Shown here in pieces: positions 14,951 through 22,639 of a DNA stretch of 44,998 nt (within the stretch, counting starts at the first letter, position 1; every line of letters starts with the position of its first letter). The stretch is from Gemmiger formicilis (lineage in GTDB: Bacteria > Bacillota > Clostridia > Oscillospirales > Ruminococcaceae), in the NCBI RefSeq assembly GCF_900167555.1, contig NZ_FUYF01000018.1:1-44998 (forward strand). The letters run 5' to 3'. A model generated the notes under the pieces. That model was not told where the DNA came from. It saw nothing but the letters and a program-made list of their open reading frames with translations, and made no database searches. The translations under genes were made by a program, and so were the position numbers.

Positions 14951-16522
14951 CTATACATCCTCAAAGACAGACATATCAAACTTAAACACTCCCGCCGGAT
15001 CCAACGATGCGAGCTTCTGCTTGCCAGCCGCGATAATCAAAGCACTGTTTTCAATCGTATCGTTATAAACAACCGTGCGGTAATACTGTGCAGACTTCCT
15101 TTCGGTTGCTTTGTCAAACATCTCCGTAAATTTTACACACAGTCCCAGGGCCCATGTTTTCAGCCCGGCATTGTCATGAATGATTCGGTTTAAAGAATCC
15201 AGTGTTTCCTCCGCTTGGTCACACTTGTTGGTGTTGGTCAGGATCTTAGCCGTGTATGTGAAAATATCATTGCAGATATTTTTCTCGTTGTCCGTCAGCT
15301 TATCCTCATACGAAGCATAGTCTGCTTTGTTTCTGATCTCCGTAGTTGCTTTTCTATACTTCATTTTCAAAATATCTGTGCTAAATGGCTCTGTAATATG
15401 CTGGGCTGCTTTTTCCGCACTCTGGGTTTTCTTCTTTCTGGAATCCCTTACAATTTCGTCATCGTGCGTATTTCTATCATGATAGGAGCGGACATCCCTC
15501 ATTTCCGCTTTGGTCTTGTATTTGATGAAAATATACAGGTATTCATATTTGCGAACACCGCGCTTGCGCGCCGGGGCATAGTCAAACCAAAGATCCGTCA
15601 TCTCATTGATTTCTTTCTTAACGGTCTTTAAAACATTCTTTTCAAACTCTGTAAAAGTCTTGTACTTTTCAGACAGCGGTTTTTCCCGGTCAAACTTTTT
15701 CTTGTCGGCAGATGCCGGATCCTTTTTCTTTTTACTCTTTGTGGACTCTCTCTCTGCCTCTGTGGGTGCAGAAAGCAGACCTTTAAACTCATCAATATTG
15801 AATTTTTTATACTTATAACCCGTCAGCTCGTCGCGCTTTGAGGAGAACTTATTCAGAATCTCATCATTTACCGGCTGGAATACAAGGCCGTTCGTATAGC
15901 CATAGTCTCTGTTTCCATTGTCATAGGAGAGTATGATTTCATAAACGCGCATAGAGTAGGTGCTTTTCATCATCAGCAGATATTCGATGCTGTAAGAGGT
16001 ATAGTTGCTGGTAAGCTGCGCAATATCCTTCCAGATGTCCTGGTTAAAGCGCAGGCGAATCTCTTTCTTGTCGAAATCGACCTCAGAACCTTTTTGCAGC
16101 CAGGAAATGGAGCGATACACCTTACTGCCGGGTTCTTTCTTGACCCAGAAGGTACGATTTTCCAAATTTTCTATAGTCTCCTTCAGATTCAGTGCATAAG
16201 TCGTATCCACCGTGCGCACTCCGGTCAACTTGGCAAAATCGTTGAAAGTGATCGAATAATATTTGGATGCATCCTTATCATTTTTCTGGTCGATTTTAGA
16301 CATGAGCATAAAGAGAACCTTTTGCTCATTTCTGGGCAGAGAGTACTTTGTCCGCTGGATCAGGTCATTACTTTTGGTAATGTAAGAGCCAAAGCCGACA
16401 GGGGAGTGCTGCCATTTCGCAATCGCCTGCTTTTTCTCGCGGACCTCATCATCAGAAAGGACCTCTCCAACTAAAGATTCCTCGTTTTCATCAATGGACG
16501 AATTCGTTTTGTTCATATCCAT
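14951..16522 (-). CDS. rep: Rep_3-family plasmid replication initiator
   Basis: 523 aa. The N-terminal region KSNDLIQRTKYSLPRNEQKV, then LFMLMSKI, is the typical opening of Rep_3/RepB initiators, followed by paired winged-helix domains (about 45-235, with ITFNDFAKLTGV and SYSIEYLLMMKSTYSMRVYE). The family is usually 250-400 aa. Here a Lys-rich linker (about 255-290, ESTKSKKKKDPASADKKKFD) splits the second domain, and a long helical C-terminus of about 170 aa is added. It would bind the iterons just upstream (16761-18056) and open the origin. The start has no clear Shine-Dalgarno site; an inverted repeat in the leader may control translation. The second ATG, two codons later, is an alternative start. 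Confidence 0.88.
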   Translation of the reverse strand: MDMNKTNSSIDENEESLVGEVLSDDEVREKKQAIAKWQHSPVGFGSYITKSNDLIQRTKYSLPRNEQKVLFMLMSKIDQKNDKDASKYYSITFNDFAKLTGVRTVDTTYALNLKETIENLENRTFWVKKEPGSKVYRSISWLQKGSEVDFDKKEIRLRFNQDIWKDIAQLTSNYTSYSIEYLLMMKSTYSMRVYEIILSYDNGNRDYGYTNGLVFQPVNDEILNKFSSKRDELTGYKYKKFNIDEFKGLLSAPTEAERESTKSKKKKDPASADKKKFDREKPLSEKYKTFTEFEKNVLKTVKKEINEMTDLWFDYAPARKRGVRKYEYLYIFIKYKTKAEMRDVRSYHDRNTHDDEIVRDSRKKKTQSAEKAAQHITEPFSTDILKMKYRKATTEIRNKADYASYEDKLTDNEKNICNDIFTYTAKILTNTNKCDQAEETLDSLNRIIHDNAGLKTWALGLCVKFTEMFDKATERKSAQYYRTVVYNDTIENSALIIAAGKQKLASLDPAGVFKFDMSVFEDV

Positions 16523-16526
16523 TACT

Positions 16527-16661
16527 TATAGCTGTACAAGAAGGGCCTTAAAATAATTACGATATACAGCTATATATTCCTTTCGTTAGATGTTACAATA
16601 CAAATAGGTACACAAATATCATTATACTGATAATATTACTATACTATTTGCCGACTGTCAA
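16527..16661 (-). promoter_or_regulatory. rep promoter and leader hairpin
   Basis: On the minus strand: TTGACA (16661-16656), 17-base spacer, TAATAT (16638-16633), with a TATAAT a few bases further. The transcript would contain the perfect inverted repeat TATAGCTGTA / TACAGCTATA (16565-16574 and 16527-16536), which closes a loop of about 28 bases directly before the rep ATG. With no ribosome site visible, this hairpin is a candidate translational control of copy number. Confidence 0.5.
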
Positions 16662-16760
16662 CGAAAAATGTTTGGAGCTTTTCTTTTTTTTAAATTTTGC
16701 TTTTTTCTCTTTTACAATTATTTATCTTATATCTTACTTCTTACTTATTTATTATAATAT

Positions 16761-18056
16761 GTAGAAAGAGAGGTTTCCACATGGCAGCGGAGAGGAAAAA
16801 ACACTTGGCGAAAGAGATTTCCACACCGGATGCAAGAGGTTTAAAAGGCTGTAGAAAGAGATTGCTACAGCCCAATCAGCCAAAATAAGCATGTAGAAAC
16901 CTCTTTTTTGCCGTGGAAGAATCTCTGTTTTCAAAGTTTTTTCTGTATACTGCCTGTTGCGGCTACAAATTGTGCAGGGTGAAAATCTTGCTTTTGCGAT
17001 AGCGGGAGAGCATTGCCGTGCAAACATAGGTGGAGAGTGCGATAGCTGATTTTTCCGGTGTAGAAACCTCTCTTTGCGCAAGCAACGGAAAACGCTGACG
17101 CTTGAATTAGGATAGTGTGCATAGAAGCAGGGGAGAGAGTGAAACAAAAATTTCCCTTCCGCGAGTGTAGGAACCTCCTTTTGCTGCTGCAAGTGATCTC
17201 TGCGGTAGGAGGTGCTCGATTTTTTCCGGTGTAGAAACCTCCTTTTAGGAATTGCTTCAAAAACACTATATATTGGTGTTGTGGATCAACTAACATACTT
17301 ATTCTTGCACAAAGAGAGGCTATATAGGCAGAGACAGGAAAGGTAATAGTGGCGAACCAAGAGGTTACTACACATAAACAGCGTAAAATTTTTAAACAGA
17401 ATAATAGGCGATATACCGATATATAACTGGGCTGCGAAAAAGGAATTATCTGCACTAAAAAGAGGTTTCTACATCAAAAGAGCGAAAGAAAAGAGGAAAA
17501 AACACAGCCATGTACAGGAAGACACTACCAAAGCAGCGTAGTGATAAAAGGATGTAAAACCACAATATATAGATATAAAGAAGAAAATAGCACTTGAAAA
17601 ACCAAAAAAGCTGGGAGAGAAGATAGTAGAAATGGGAAAAATCGTCGCAGAAGAAATACAATAAGGAAATATTATTATAATGTATACAACATGTACACAG
17701 CGTAATGCGAAGATGATCCAGAGAGGTCCATAGTGGTGCAAAGTATGGCATAATGCAAAGTAAACATTTTTTTTCGGGAGTGAGATGTAGAAACCTCTCT
17801 TTTCGCTGGACTTCATGACTTCTTGATGAGAAAACCTCTTTTTAGCGGGTTTATCCACTTTTTCGGCAGTAATCTACAGGGATTGCGGGCTTAATGTACT
17901 TACATAAGGTGAATAAAAAGGATAGGTGAGTGGCTGTATAAGATATAATTTAATATACAAATAGGATAATATATGGGAAATATACAAATTGGTCCATACA
18001 ATCTGTTCCCAAAAGGGAAATTATCCGATTGTTAAAGTGTAGAAACCTCTCTTTTA
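16761..18056. repeat. Replication origin region with dispersed iterons
   Basis: At least ten copies of a 17-20 base motif close to GTGTAGAAACCTCTCTTTT lie upstream of rep. Plus orientation: 16891-16909, 17058-17075, 17165-17183, 17229-17246, 17784-17803, 17825-17844 and 18037-18056. Minus orientation: 16761-16780, 16811-16826 and 17457-17475. A palindromic relative is at 16851-16870. Spacing is irregular (20 to 300 bases) and orientation mixed, unlike classical tandem iterons. A/T-rich tracts lie at 16650-16760, and DnaA-box-like TTATCCACT is at 17851-17859 and TGTGGATCA at 17280-17288. The 16523-18497 interval holds no protein gene I can support; long minus-strand frames there are hydrophobic shadows of purine-rich sequence. 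Confidence 0.75.
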
Positions 18057-18497
18057 GGTGGGCGGGAAAGCCTTCGCAACACGAAATAGGCTGAATAAGA
18101 GAATGGACCTTGCAATAGGTAGAAAGGCGGATTATCACCCCGTAGGTTATATGGCACATGCCGAAGGAAGAAAAAGCATAAAGCAAACACCATCCAATAA
18201 GGTAAGGGTTATCTCAAGAGGGCAGGGGAGGGGGACTGGCAGCAGGATTGGGTTTGCGTCTGCTATAAAGGCATACAGCATTTGGGAAAGTTTCGATATG
18301 CTATAGCAGCGAGAGCAGTCGCCTTGGCAGTCAAGAGATCTCTTAGCGAACGCAACAAAAAAGCAAAAATAAAGTTACAGCAACAGGAATTGATGGAAAA
18401 TGGAGCACGATGAATTTTTACAAGTAATCAGAAGCCCTTTTCATTTTGCCACTTGCGATGCCGTACTCCGGGGGTGTAAAATAGTAGACATAAGTAA

Positions 18498-18748
18498 GCC
18501 ACTGCAGTGGCGCAGACTGTCGAAAAAGGTGCGTTCACCCCTTGGCCCCCTCTGCGAGGGGGCTCCGCCGCAGGCGGTGGGGGAGAGAACTATACGGTTG
18601 CCCGAAATATTTCGGGCTATGGCAAGGTTTTCTCCCTCCGCCTCTTCGGGGCACCGCTCCCCCTCTGGCGCAAGCGCCACCTCCCCCGTATCGGGGGAGT
18701 CTGTCTCGCAGAGGGAGGTTTTTCGACAGCCTGAGCCGCTGCAGTGGC
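18498..18748. repeat. Inverted-repeat element, family 3 (about 250 bp)
   Basis: The left terminus CACTGCAGTGGCGCAGACTG, then TCGAAAAA, matches in inverted form the right terminus TTTTTCGACAG...CTGCAGTG (about 25 of 28 positions). The interior is GC-rich, with hairpins of the type CCCCCTCTGCGAGGGGG and a CTCCCCC / GGGGGAG pair. There is no shared reading frame. It lies directly upstream of the DUF3842 gene. Confidence 0.7.
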
Positions 18749-18777
18749 AGGGCATATAGCGACAGGGGATGTAAGGT

Positions 18778-19194
18778 ATGAAACGAGTTTTGATCATTGA
18801 TGGGCAGGGCGGCGGCATGGGCGCACAGCTTGCAAAGCTGCTGCTGCCTAAACTGCCTGCGGATTGCGAGCTGCTGGCAGTGGGCACGAATGTGCTGGCA
18901 ACCAGCGCCATGCTGAAGGCGGGTGCAGTGCGCGGTGCCACCGGGGAAAATGCGGTGGTGTACAACGCCGCCAGAGCCGATGTTATCCTGGGACCCATCG
19001 GTATCTTGATGGCTAACGGCATCATGGGCGAGGTTTCACCCAAAATGTCGGTGGCGATTTCTGGCAGTGAGGCAGCCAAGGTTTTGATCCCGGCGTCTGG
19101 CTGCGGGATCTTTGTGGCGGGCACGCAGGATTGCCGCCTTGACGAGTATCTGCAAAATGCCGTAGCACTTACGCTGCGTGCGCTGGACGCATGA
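18778..19194 (+). CDS. DUF3842 family protein
   Basis: 138 aa, cytosolic. It opens with KRVLIIDGQGGGMGAQLAKL, a glycine-rich Rossmann-like turn, and contains the family blocks ATSAMLKAGAVRGATGENA, then VV, and GPIGILMANGIMGEVSPKM. This pattern is characteristic of DUF3842, a small Firmicutes family of unknown function. The start has a GGGG-type site (GGGATGTAAGGT). It overlaps the next gene by 4 bases (ATGA), so the two are co-translated. Confidence 0.9.
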   Translation: MKRVLIIDGQGGGMGAQLAKLLLPKLPADCELLAVGTNVLATSAMLKAGAVRGATGENAVVYNAARADVILGPIGILMANGIMGEVSPKMSVAISGSEAAKVLIPASGCGIFVAGTQDCRLDEYLQNAVALTLRALDA

Positions 19195-19778
19195 CGCCGC
19201 TGGCAACAGCCGCCGCCCCGATCCTGCAGGCCGCACAGTTGGCCGCAGAAAACGGCCCGGCGCTGCTGGCCATTGATGGGCGTTGCGGCAGCGGCAAGTC
19301 TACACTGGCGGAATTTCTGGCGGGGCAGCTGGGCTGCCGGGTAGTGCATACCGATGATTTCTATCTACCGCTTGCTGCGCGCTGCGCGAACTGGCAGGAG
19401 CAGCCCGGCGCGAATATAGATTTCATTCGACTGAGAAACGAGGTTCTGCAGCCGCTTTTGCGCGGAGAAACCGCGCTCTATAAGGCATACAGCTGCGCGG
19501 CGGGGGCCTTCCTGCCGTCTAAGCCGTTTGCTGCCGCACCGTTGACGATTCTAGAGGGCAGCTACAGCCTGCATCCGGCGCTGCAGACCGAATTTGCGGT
19601 GCGCGTGTTTGTTACCTGCCCGCCTGATGTGCAGGAGGCACGCCTGCAGGCGAGAGAGGGCATACACTACGCAAATTTTGTGCAGCGGTGGATCCCGCTG
19701 GAGGAAGGCTATTTTGCTGCCTATGATCCAGCCGCACGCTGCGATTTTGTACTGGACACGGCGGAGATTTTTGTGTAA
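19191..19778 (+). CDS. Uridine-kinase-like P-loop NTPase
   Basis: 195 aa. The P-loop is AIDGRCGSGKSTLAEFL (about 28-44), followed by VVHTDDFYLPL, the aspartate-rich nucleoside-kinase segment, and ILEGSYSLHP at the position of the third strand of uridine and pantothenate kinases. It is shorter than uridine kinase (about 210). Likely a small-molecule or nucleoside kinase in the same operon as DUF3842; the substrate cannot be told. The ECF transport gene 143 bases downstream could be functionally linked. Confidence 0.8.
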   Translation: MTPLATAAAPILQAAQLAAENGPALLAIDGRCGSGKSTLAEFLAGQLGCRVVHTDDFYLPLAARCANWQEQPGANIDFIRLRNEVLQPLLRGETALYKAYSCAAGAFLPSKPFAAAPLTILEGSYSLHPALQTEFAVRVFVTCPPDVQEARLQAREGIHYANFVQRWIPLEEGYFAAYDPAARCDFVLDTAEIFV

Positions 19779-19786
19779 TATAGTAA

Positions 19787-19914
19787 GCGAACCTATGGCA
19801 TGACTGTGTGACTCCCGCTATGGCGGGTTTGAGATGATGCAGTAATGCCCTTATGAAAAAGCCAGGAAGGCAGTGCCCAGAAGGGTGCGCGGTTCAAACT
19901 TTTTGATAAGGGTG
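19787..19914 (+). promoter_or_regulatory. Structured 5' leader of the ECF gene; candidate riboswitch
   Basis: Several helices can be read. An outer stem, GAACC (19789-19793) with GGTTC (19891-19895), competes with GTTTGA (19827-19832) and TCAAAC (19894-19899). Hairpin CCCGC / GCGGG is at 19814-19827. GCCCTT (19847-19852) pairs with AAGGGT (19881-19886) and encloses GCC-AGGAA-GGC. The same CCCTTAT (19848-19854) is also a perfect complement of ATAAGGG at 19906-19912, which overlaps the ribosome site of the ECF gene. So the leader can form two exclusive states, one hiding the ribosome site. The ligand class is not recognised; it does not match TPP, FMN, THF or preQ1 consensus as I know them. Confidence 0.5.
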
Positions 19915-19921
19915 ATATGTT

Positions 19922-20464
19922 GTGAAAAACCAGAATTCCAAAAGATTGGCTTATGCAGCGCTTTTCTTGGCGCTATGCCTTGTGCTGCCCATGCTGACGG
20001 GCCAGATTCCGCAAATCGGCAGTATGCTGCTGCCGATGCACATTCCGGTGCTTTTGTGCGGCCTTGTCTGCGGCTGGCAGTACGGTGCAGCGGTGGGCTT
20101 TGTTGCGCCGCTGCTGCGCTCGGTCCTGTTCGGGATGCCTCCGATGTATCCGGTGGCTATTGCGATGGCCTTTGAGCTGCTGACCTACGGCCTTGTTATC
20201 GGGCTGGTATACCGCCGTATGGCTCAAAGGGGCGCGGCAGGGGTGTATGCAGCGCTGCTTACCGCCATGGCAGCGGGGCGGCTTGTCTGGGGCGTGGCTG
20301 AGGTCGTGCTGCTGGGCTTGGGTGGCAAGGCGTTTACCGCCCAGGCATTCTTGGCGGGCGCACTGCTCAATGCCGTGCCGGGTATTATTGTGCAGCTGGT
20401 TCTGATCCCCGCTGTGATGGCGGCCCTGCAGAAGGCCGGAGCCGTTAAAGAATACGCCGAATAA
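19922..20464 (+). CDS. ECF transporter S component (substrate-binding membrane subunit)
   Basis: 180 aa with about five to six membrane helices (AYAALFLALCLVLPML; LLPMHIPVLLCGLVCGWQYG; PVAIAMAFELLTYGLVIGLV; LLNAVPGIIVQLVLIPAVM). The LPMHIPVLLCG block and GAAVGFVAPLLRSVLFGMPP are typical of the DUF3816/COG4684 S components, a group that includes predicted pantothenate transporters. It would work with the shared EcfA/A'/T module encoded elsewhere. The start is GTG with AAGGGTG 7 bases upstream. The structured leader suggests control by the transported vitamin or a derivative. The substrate is uncertain. Confidence 0.85.
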   Translation: MKNQNSKRLAYAALFLALCLVLPMLTGQIPQIGSMLLPMHIPVLLCGLVCGWQYGAAVGFVAPLLRSVLFGMPPMYPVAIAMAFELLTYGLVIGLVYRRMAQRGAAGVYAALLTAMAAGRLVWGVAEVVLLGLGGKAFTAQAFLAGALLNAVPGIIVQLVLIPAVMAALQKAGAVKEYAE

Positions 20465-20479
20465 GGCCGTTTGCTGAGA

Positions 20480-20506
20480 GGCTGCGCAGGAAGCGCAGCC
20501 TTTTTT
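20480..20506 (+). terminator. Terminator of the DUF3842-kinase-ECF unit
   Basis: GGCTGCGC, 4-5 base loop, GCGCAGCC, then TTTTTT, starting 16 bases after the ECF stop. Confidence 0.92.
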
Positions 20507-20584
20507 GCTGTGTGCGGCTGTATTGAAGCTCGCTTTACACGATACAGCAACAGGAATCGCTCGCCCCCATATTTTCGCAAATGA

Positions 20585-20638
20585 AAACAAAAAAAGCTTG
20601 CAAAATAAGGCTAAAATGCCTGTACTTGCAAGCTTTTG
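20585..20638 (-). terminator. Terminator of the DUF1848 gene
   Basis: On the minus strand: AAAAGCTTGCAA pairs with TTGCAAGCTTTT, with an inner stem AGGC / GCCT in the loop, followed by TTTTTTTG. It is about 40 bases beyond the DUF1848 stop. Confidence 0.85.
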
Positions 20639-20679
20639 TTGTTGCAGCGGTGAAAACGGCCGGCAGCCGCTGTCTGCTG

Positions 20680-21615
20680 CTAGAGGAGCTCAGCCATACT
20701 GATCTGATCGACCAGCCAGCTTTCCTGTTTTGCCTCGTGGATCACATCGCCCGGCTGGCTGTGCCCGACCAAAAAGGGCGAAGCGGGGTCGTGCATACGC
20801 ATATTCTGCGCTACAGTCACACGGCTGGCGTTGGCGTAGCAGTATAGGCAGCCGTGACCGCAGGTATTGTAGGCACCTATATCCGCCGTAAGGCAGCAAG
20901 CGCACTCCTTGCGGGCTGGCTTTTGCGGGGGCAGCCGCAGGGGACGGTGCAGCGCGGCCTCGAAAGTCCGTTGCGTCATGCAGCCGCTGCAATCGGCACC
21001 ATAGCGGGCCAGCGCAGTGCCCTCGGCGCAGGGTCGTATCATCATGCCGTATTTTTTGCCGATTTCAACAAAAGCTTTTCCCAGTGTTTCGCGCTCAGTG
21101 AGTGGGACGCTTTTCATCTGCGGAAAATTCCGCCGTACCTTCTCATAAAGGTCGATAAAGCTGATCACACAGGTCCTGGTATAGCCGGAAAGTACAGATG
21201 CCATCTGCTCGAATTCAGCGATATGTCGCGCAGCTGTGTAGGTGTCGGAAAGAAAAATGGGGTCATACCGCCATGATATACAATCGGGACCGACAATTTT
21301 TGACAGGGTGATAAAGTCCTGCAAGACCTGCGCCTTCGGCGGTACATGCGGCTCAATCTCCGGTCCGTAAGGGGTGATCGTGATGAACCAGTACTGCCCA
21401 TAGGGGCGCAGCAGCTCCATGCGGGGGAACATCGGTGCAGGATTTTTGGTGCAAAAGCCGATCAGGTCCACCACATCCGGGTTGATGGCATACCGCGTGA
21501 CGGACTGCGGGTCATAAGGGTTGCGCACCAGCACAAACCCTGCACGCAGGCGGTTCGCAAACCACGTGCTGTAAAAGGCAGGGATATCGGTGCGGAAACC
21601 TGTTTGTAAAATCAT
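20680..21615 (-). CDS. DUF1848 family protein with radical-SAM-like cysteine motif
   Basis: 311 aa. N-terminal MILQTGFRTDIPAFYSTWF, the family blocks RNPYDPQSVTRY and FCTKNPAPM, ITITPYGPEIEPHVP, and a C-terminal CACCLTADIGAYNTCGHGCLYCYAN. The last part carries CxxxCxxC (CGHGCLYC), the spacing of radical-SAM cluster ligands, at an unusual C-terminal position, with a further CxxC before it. DUF1848 members are thought to be radical-SAM/spore-photoproduct-lyase-like; the substrate is unknown. The start has GGAGGG 7 bases upstream (ATG at 21615). A single-gene unit with its own terminator. Confidence 0.9.
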   Translation of the reverse strand: MILQTGFRTDIPAFYSTWFANRLRAGFVLVRNPYDPQSVTRYAINPDVVDLIGFCTKNPAPMFPRMELLRPYGQYWFITITPYGPEIEPHVPPKAQVLQDFITLSKIVGPDCISWRYDPIFLSDTYTAARHIAEFEQMASVLSGYTRTCVISFIDLYEKVRRNFPQMKSVPLTERETLGKAFVEIGKKYGMMIRPCAEGTALARYGADCSGCMTQRTFEAALHRPLRLPPQKPARKECACCLTADIGAYNTCGHGCLYCYANASRVTVAQNMRMHDPASPFLVGHSQPGDVIHEAKQESWLVDQISMAELL

Positions 21616-21759
21616 AAAATGCCCTCCTGTTGGTGCAGCATGCAGCTTGCCGATTCTATACAAATTATAATACCATGCTGCAGAGCATTGCAAGGAGGCT
21701 GAGCGCCGCTGCAAAATTTTCCTTTTTAGCTGGTTCGTCTCTTAGGCCTCGATGGCTTT

Positions 21760-22175
21760 CTACCGGGCGTAGTGGGACAGCGTCTCTCCTATGGTGCGCT
21801 TGAACAGGCGGGTAGTGTACAACCGGGATACCTACCTCCTGTGCCGCCTGTGTGATCGTGTAGCGATGATACCGGAGCAGGTTCGCCGCAAACTGGATGC
21901 GGGTCAGGGTCACATAGTCGGTCAGGTTGCTGTGCACTTCCCGGTGGAGCTGGTCGGACAGATAAGAGCGGCTCAGGTTGAAGCGGGCAGTCAGCGTGGA
22001 AAGGGGCAGGTCCTCCTTCAGATGCAGGTTGTTATAGTGGATGATATTGCGGATGACCACCGAATAGCCGGCGGTAGAGTACCGCGCCACCCGGTCGCAA
22101 TATTGCTGCAGCATCTCGACCATAAGGGCCTGCTCTTGCTGCCCGGTGGTGATTTCACCGGCGTCCAGCAGACGG
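21760..22175 (-). pseudogene. AraC-family regulator, truncated and frameshifted
   Basis: The frame encodes a linker (ITTGQQEQALMVEMLQQYCD) and the first helix-turn-helix of AraC regulators (LSTLTARFNLSRSYLSDQLH; TRIQFAANLLRYHRYTITQA). After QEVGIP the second helix-turn-helix continues in another frame (LYTTRLFKRTIGETLSHYAR) and stops. The N-terminal sensing domain is missing. It is therefore broken at both ends and by a frameshift near 21800. Confidence 0.75.
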
Positions 22176-22190
22176 AATGTGAAAATGTGT

Positions 22191-22639
22191 CTTTTGCAAG
22201 GCGATAAAATGTACAATGTGCATTTTTTACAGGTGAATGGTAATTACAGAGCGTAGCTATGTAAAAAAACACAAAGGAGAAATGTGCTTTTTGGGTGGAT
22301 TTGTGCAGAAATGTACACTTTTCAGGGCGGCAAAACAGCACATTTTTGCCGATATTGCCGCATGCTACATGAAATGTGCGATTTACCATAAAATCATACG
22401 ATATATCGGAATAATTTAACTTTCGGAATGTAACATTTGGCACATGCTATGCGTAAAGAAGCTGCACACCGCCATAAAGAGCCTATGGGGGTGAACATAG
22501 TTTAGCTGCAGAGAAATGGGATACGATACGCAATTCCGGCACGGTAACGCTGCTTTGAGTTGGTTACAAAAGCTTATGCGGAATGCTCCGCACAGCAATG
22601 CATACTGGTTGGAAGCGCAATACAACAGATTCCTGGGCT
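22191..22639. other. Non-coding interval with repeated AATGTGC-type heptamers
   Basis: No gene that I can support between the AraC remnant and the small membrane frame. Between about 22185 and 22450 the hepta- to octamer AAATGTGC or its complement or close variants (AATGTGCATTT, AATGTGCTTTT, AATGTACACTTT, CAGCACATTT, AAATGTGCGATT, TGGCACATG) occurs six or more times, which is dense for the size. This may be a decayed regulatory region or binding-site cluster. Confidence 0.35.

Noticed and set aside
16931-17858. Overlapping minus-strand frames of 98-174 codons in the origin
   Set aside because: Their residues come from the iteron complement and purine-rich runs; Phe/Ser/Cys-rich, with no ribosome sites.
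16761-18056. CRISPR array
   Set aside because: Copies are about 17-20 bases, in both orientations and at irregular spacing, with no cas genes; they fit iterons, not CRISPR repeats.
18058-18306. An 82-codon plus-strand frame after the last iteron
   Set aside because: No ribosome site or family; begins inside an iteron flank.
19787-19914. Cobalamin riboswitch before the ECF gene
   Set aside because: AAGCCAGGAAGG resembles the first half of the B12 box, but the second half and the order of the other conserved blocks do not fit.
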